Part shown: piece by piece, positions 63,957 to 64,000 of the stretch
How the letters are laid out: each line of letters starts with the position of its first letter
How positions within the stretch are numbered: the stretch's first letter is position 1
Origin: Bacteroidales bacterium
GTDB taxonomy: Bacteria > Bacteroidota > Bacteroidia > Bacteroidales > FEN-979
Length of the DNA: 64,000 nucleotides
Assembly: GCA_028706295.1 (NCBI GenBank)
Contig: JAQWBQ010000002.1
Coordinates: 59,455 to 123,454, forward strand
Reading direction: 5' to 3'
Translations under genes and position numbers: made by a program
The notes under the pieces: generated by a model
Seen by the model: only the letters and a program-made list of their open reading frames with translations
Told to the model about the DNA's origin: nothing
Databases searched by the model: none

Positions 63957-64000
63957 ATGGCCGAATCCAACTTTGTCGATTATGTTAAGATCTTTTGCGC
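63957..64000 (+). CDS. obgE: GTPase ObgE/CgtA, N-terminal fragment at window edge
   Basis: Translation from the ATG at 63957 gives MAESNFVDYVKIFC before the window ends. This is the highly conserved beginning of the Obg domain in Bacteroidota ObgE, a ribosome-associated GTPase. Adjacent hpt and adk agree with the usual order. Only 14 complete codons are visible, so the call rests on those residues and position. Confidence 0.8.
   Translation, partial: MAESNFVDYVKIFC

Overview
The window reads as chromosomal DNA of a Bacteroidota bacterium, most likely in or near the Bacteroidales. The support is gldKLMN in that order, a PorP/SprF protein, a PorW/SprE lipoprotein, three proteins with type IX secretion (T9SS) C-terminal sorting domains, the DUF4468, LptE, HU-CCDC81/SPOR and S46 peptidase families, and repeated TAnnTTTG promoter boxes in place of sigma-70 boxes. 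Coding density is very high. I see no rRNA, tRNA, CRISPR array, insertion sequence or prophage. No intergenic gap exceeds about 300 bases.

Layout. Bases 1-3643 (minus strand): porW/sprE, bactofilin, AtpZ, then a membrane protein cut by the window edge, which probably leads into the F-type ATP synthase genes. 3885-7282: M23 peptidase, dxr, rseP. 7437-8336 (minus): a YitT-family protein. 8440-14579: porP-like gene and gldKLMN, closed by a terminator. 14689-24566: recG, pheT, a sigma-54 activator, lptE, a TPR-like gene, secG, groES and groEL. 24657-28411: DUF4468 gene, rlmN, adenine deaminase, ArsR-type regulator. 28393-30201 (minus): Ig-like lipoprotein, divergent from yebC. 31076-33342 (minus): ackA with a response regulator. 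33568-40570: GH3 protein, deoxynucleoside kinase, kdsB, HU-CCDC81/SPOR protein, trmB, S46 dipeptidyl peptidase. 40567-41424 (minus): TIGR01777 oxidoreductase. 41529-50457: a six-gene run holding both methylmalonyl-CoA mutase subunits, with a two-component pair and an outer-membrane protein between them, and an M16 peptidase at the end. 50452-60656 (minus): a tightly packed ten-gene run. 60919-64000: lipoprotein, O-methyltransferase, purE (minus), hpt, adk and the start of obgE.

The most interesting part is the ten-gene minus-strand run at 50452-60656. Reading from its promoter it encodes a T9SS-sorted arylsulfotransferase-like protein, a T9SS-sorted Reg_prop propeller protein, a T9SS-sorted CotH-type kinase with a lamin-tail domain, a small lipoprotein, a secreted YD-repeat-like protein, a VTC-type polyphosphate polymerase domain protein, a DUF4956 membrane protein, a DUF2490 outer-membrane protein, and a LytS/LytTR two-component pair. 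CotH, VTC and DUF4956 genes co-occur in other bacteria. Their combination here with T9SS export and a dedicated LytTR system looks like one cell-surface pathway of unknown output.

The window holds both the T9SS machinery (PorW, GldKLMN, PorP-like) and likely cargo (three sorting-domain proteins). The mutA-mutB run probably handles succinate/propionate conversion under control of the embedded hybrid kinase, and ackA is linked to its own response regulator. Several start codons were moved from the ORF track because the track start lies in or upstream of a TAnnTTTG promoter box, or because family alignment and signal peptides favour a later codon. All functional calls rest on motif recognition by eye; no database search was run.
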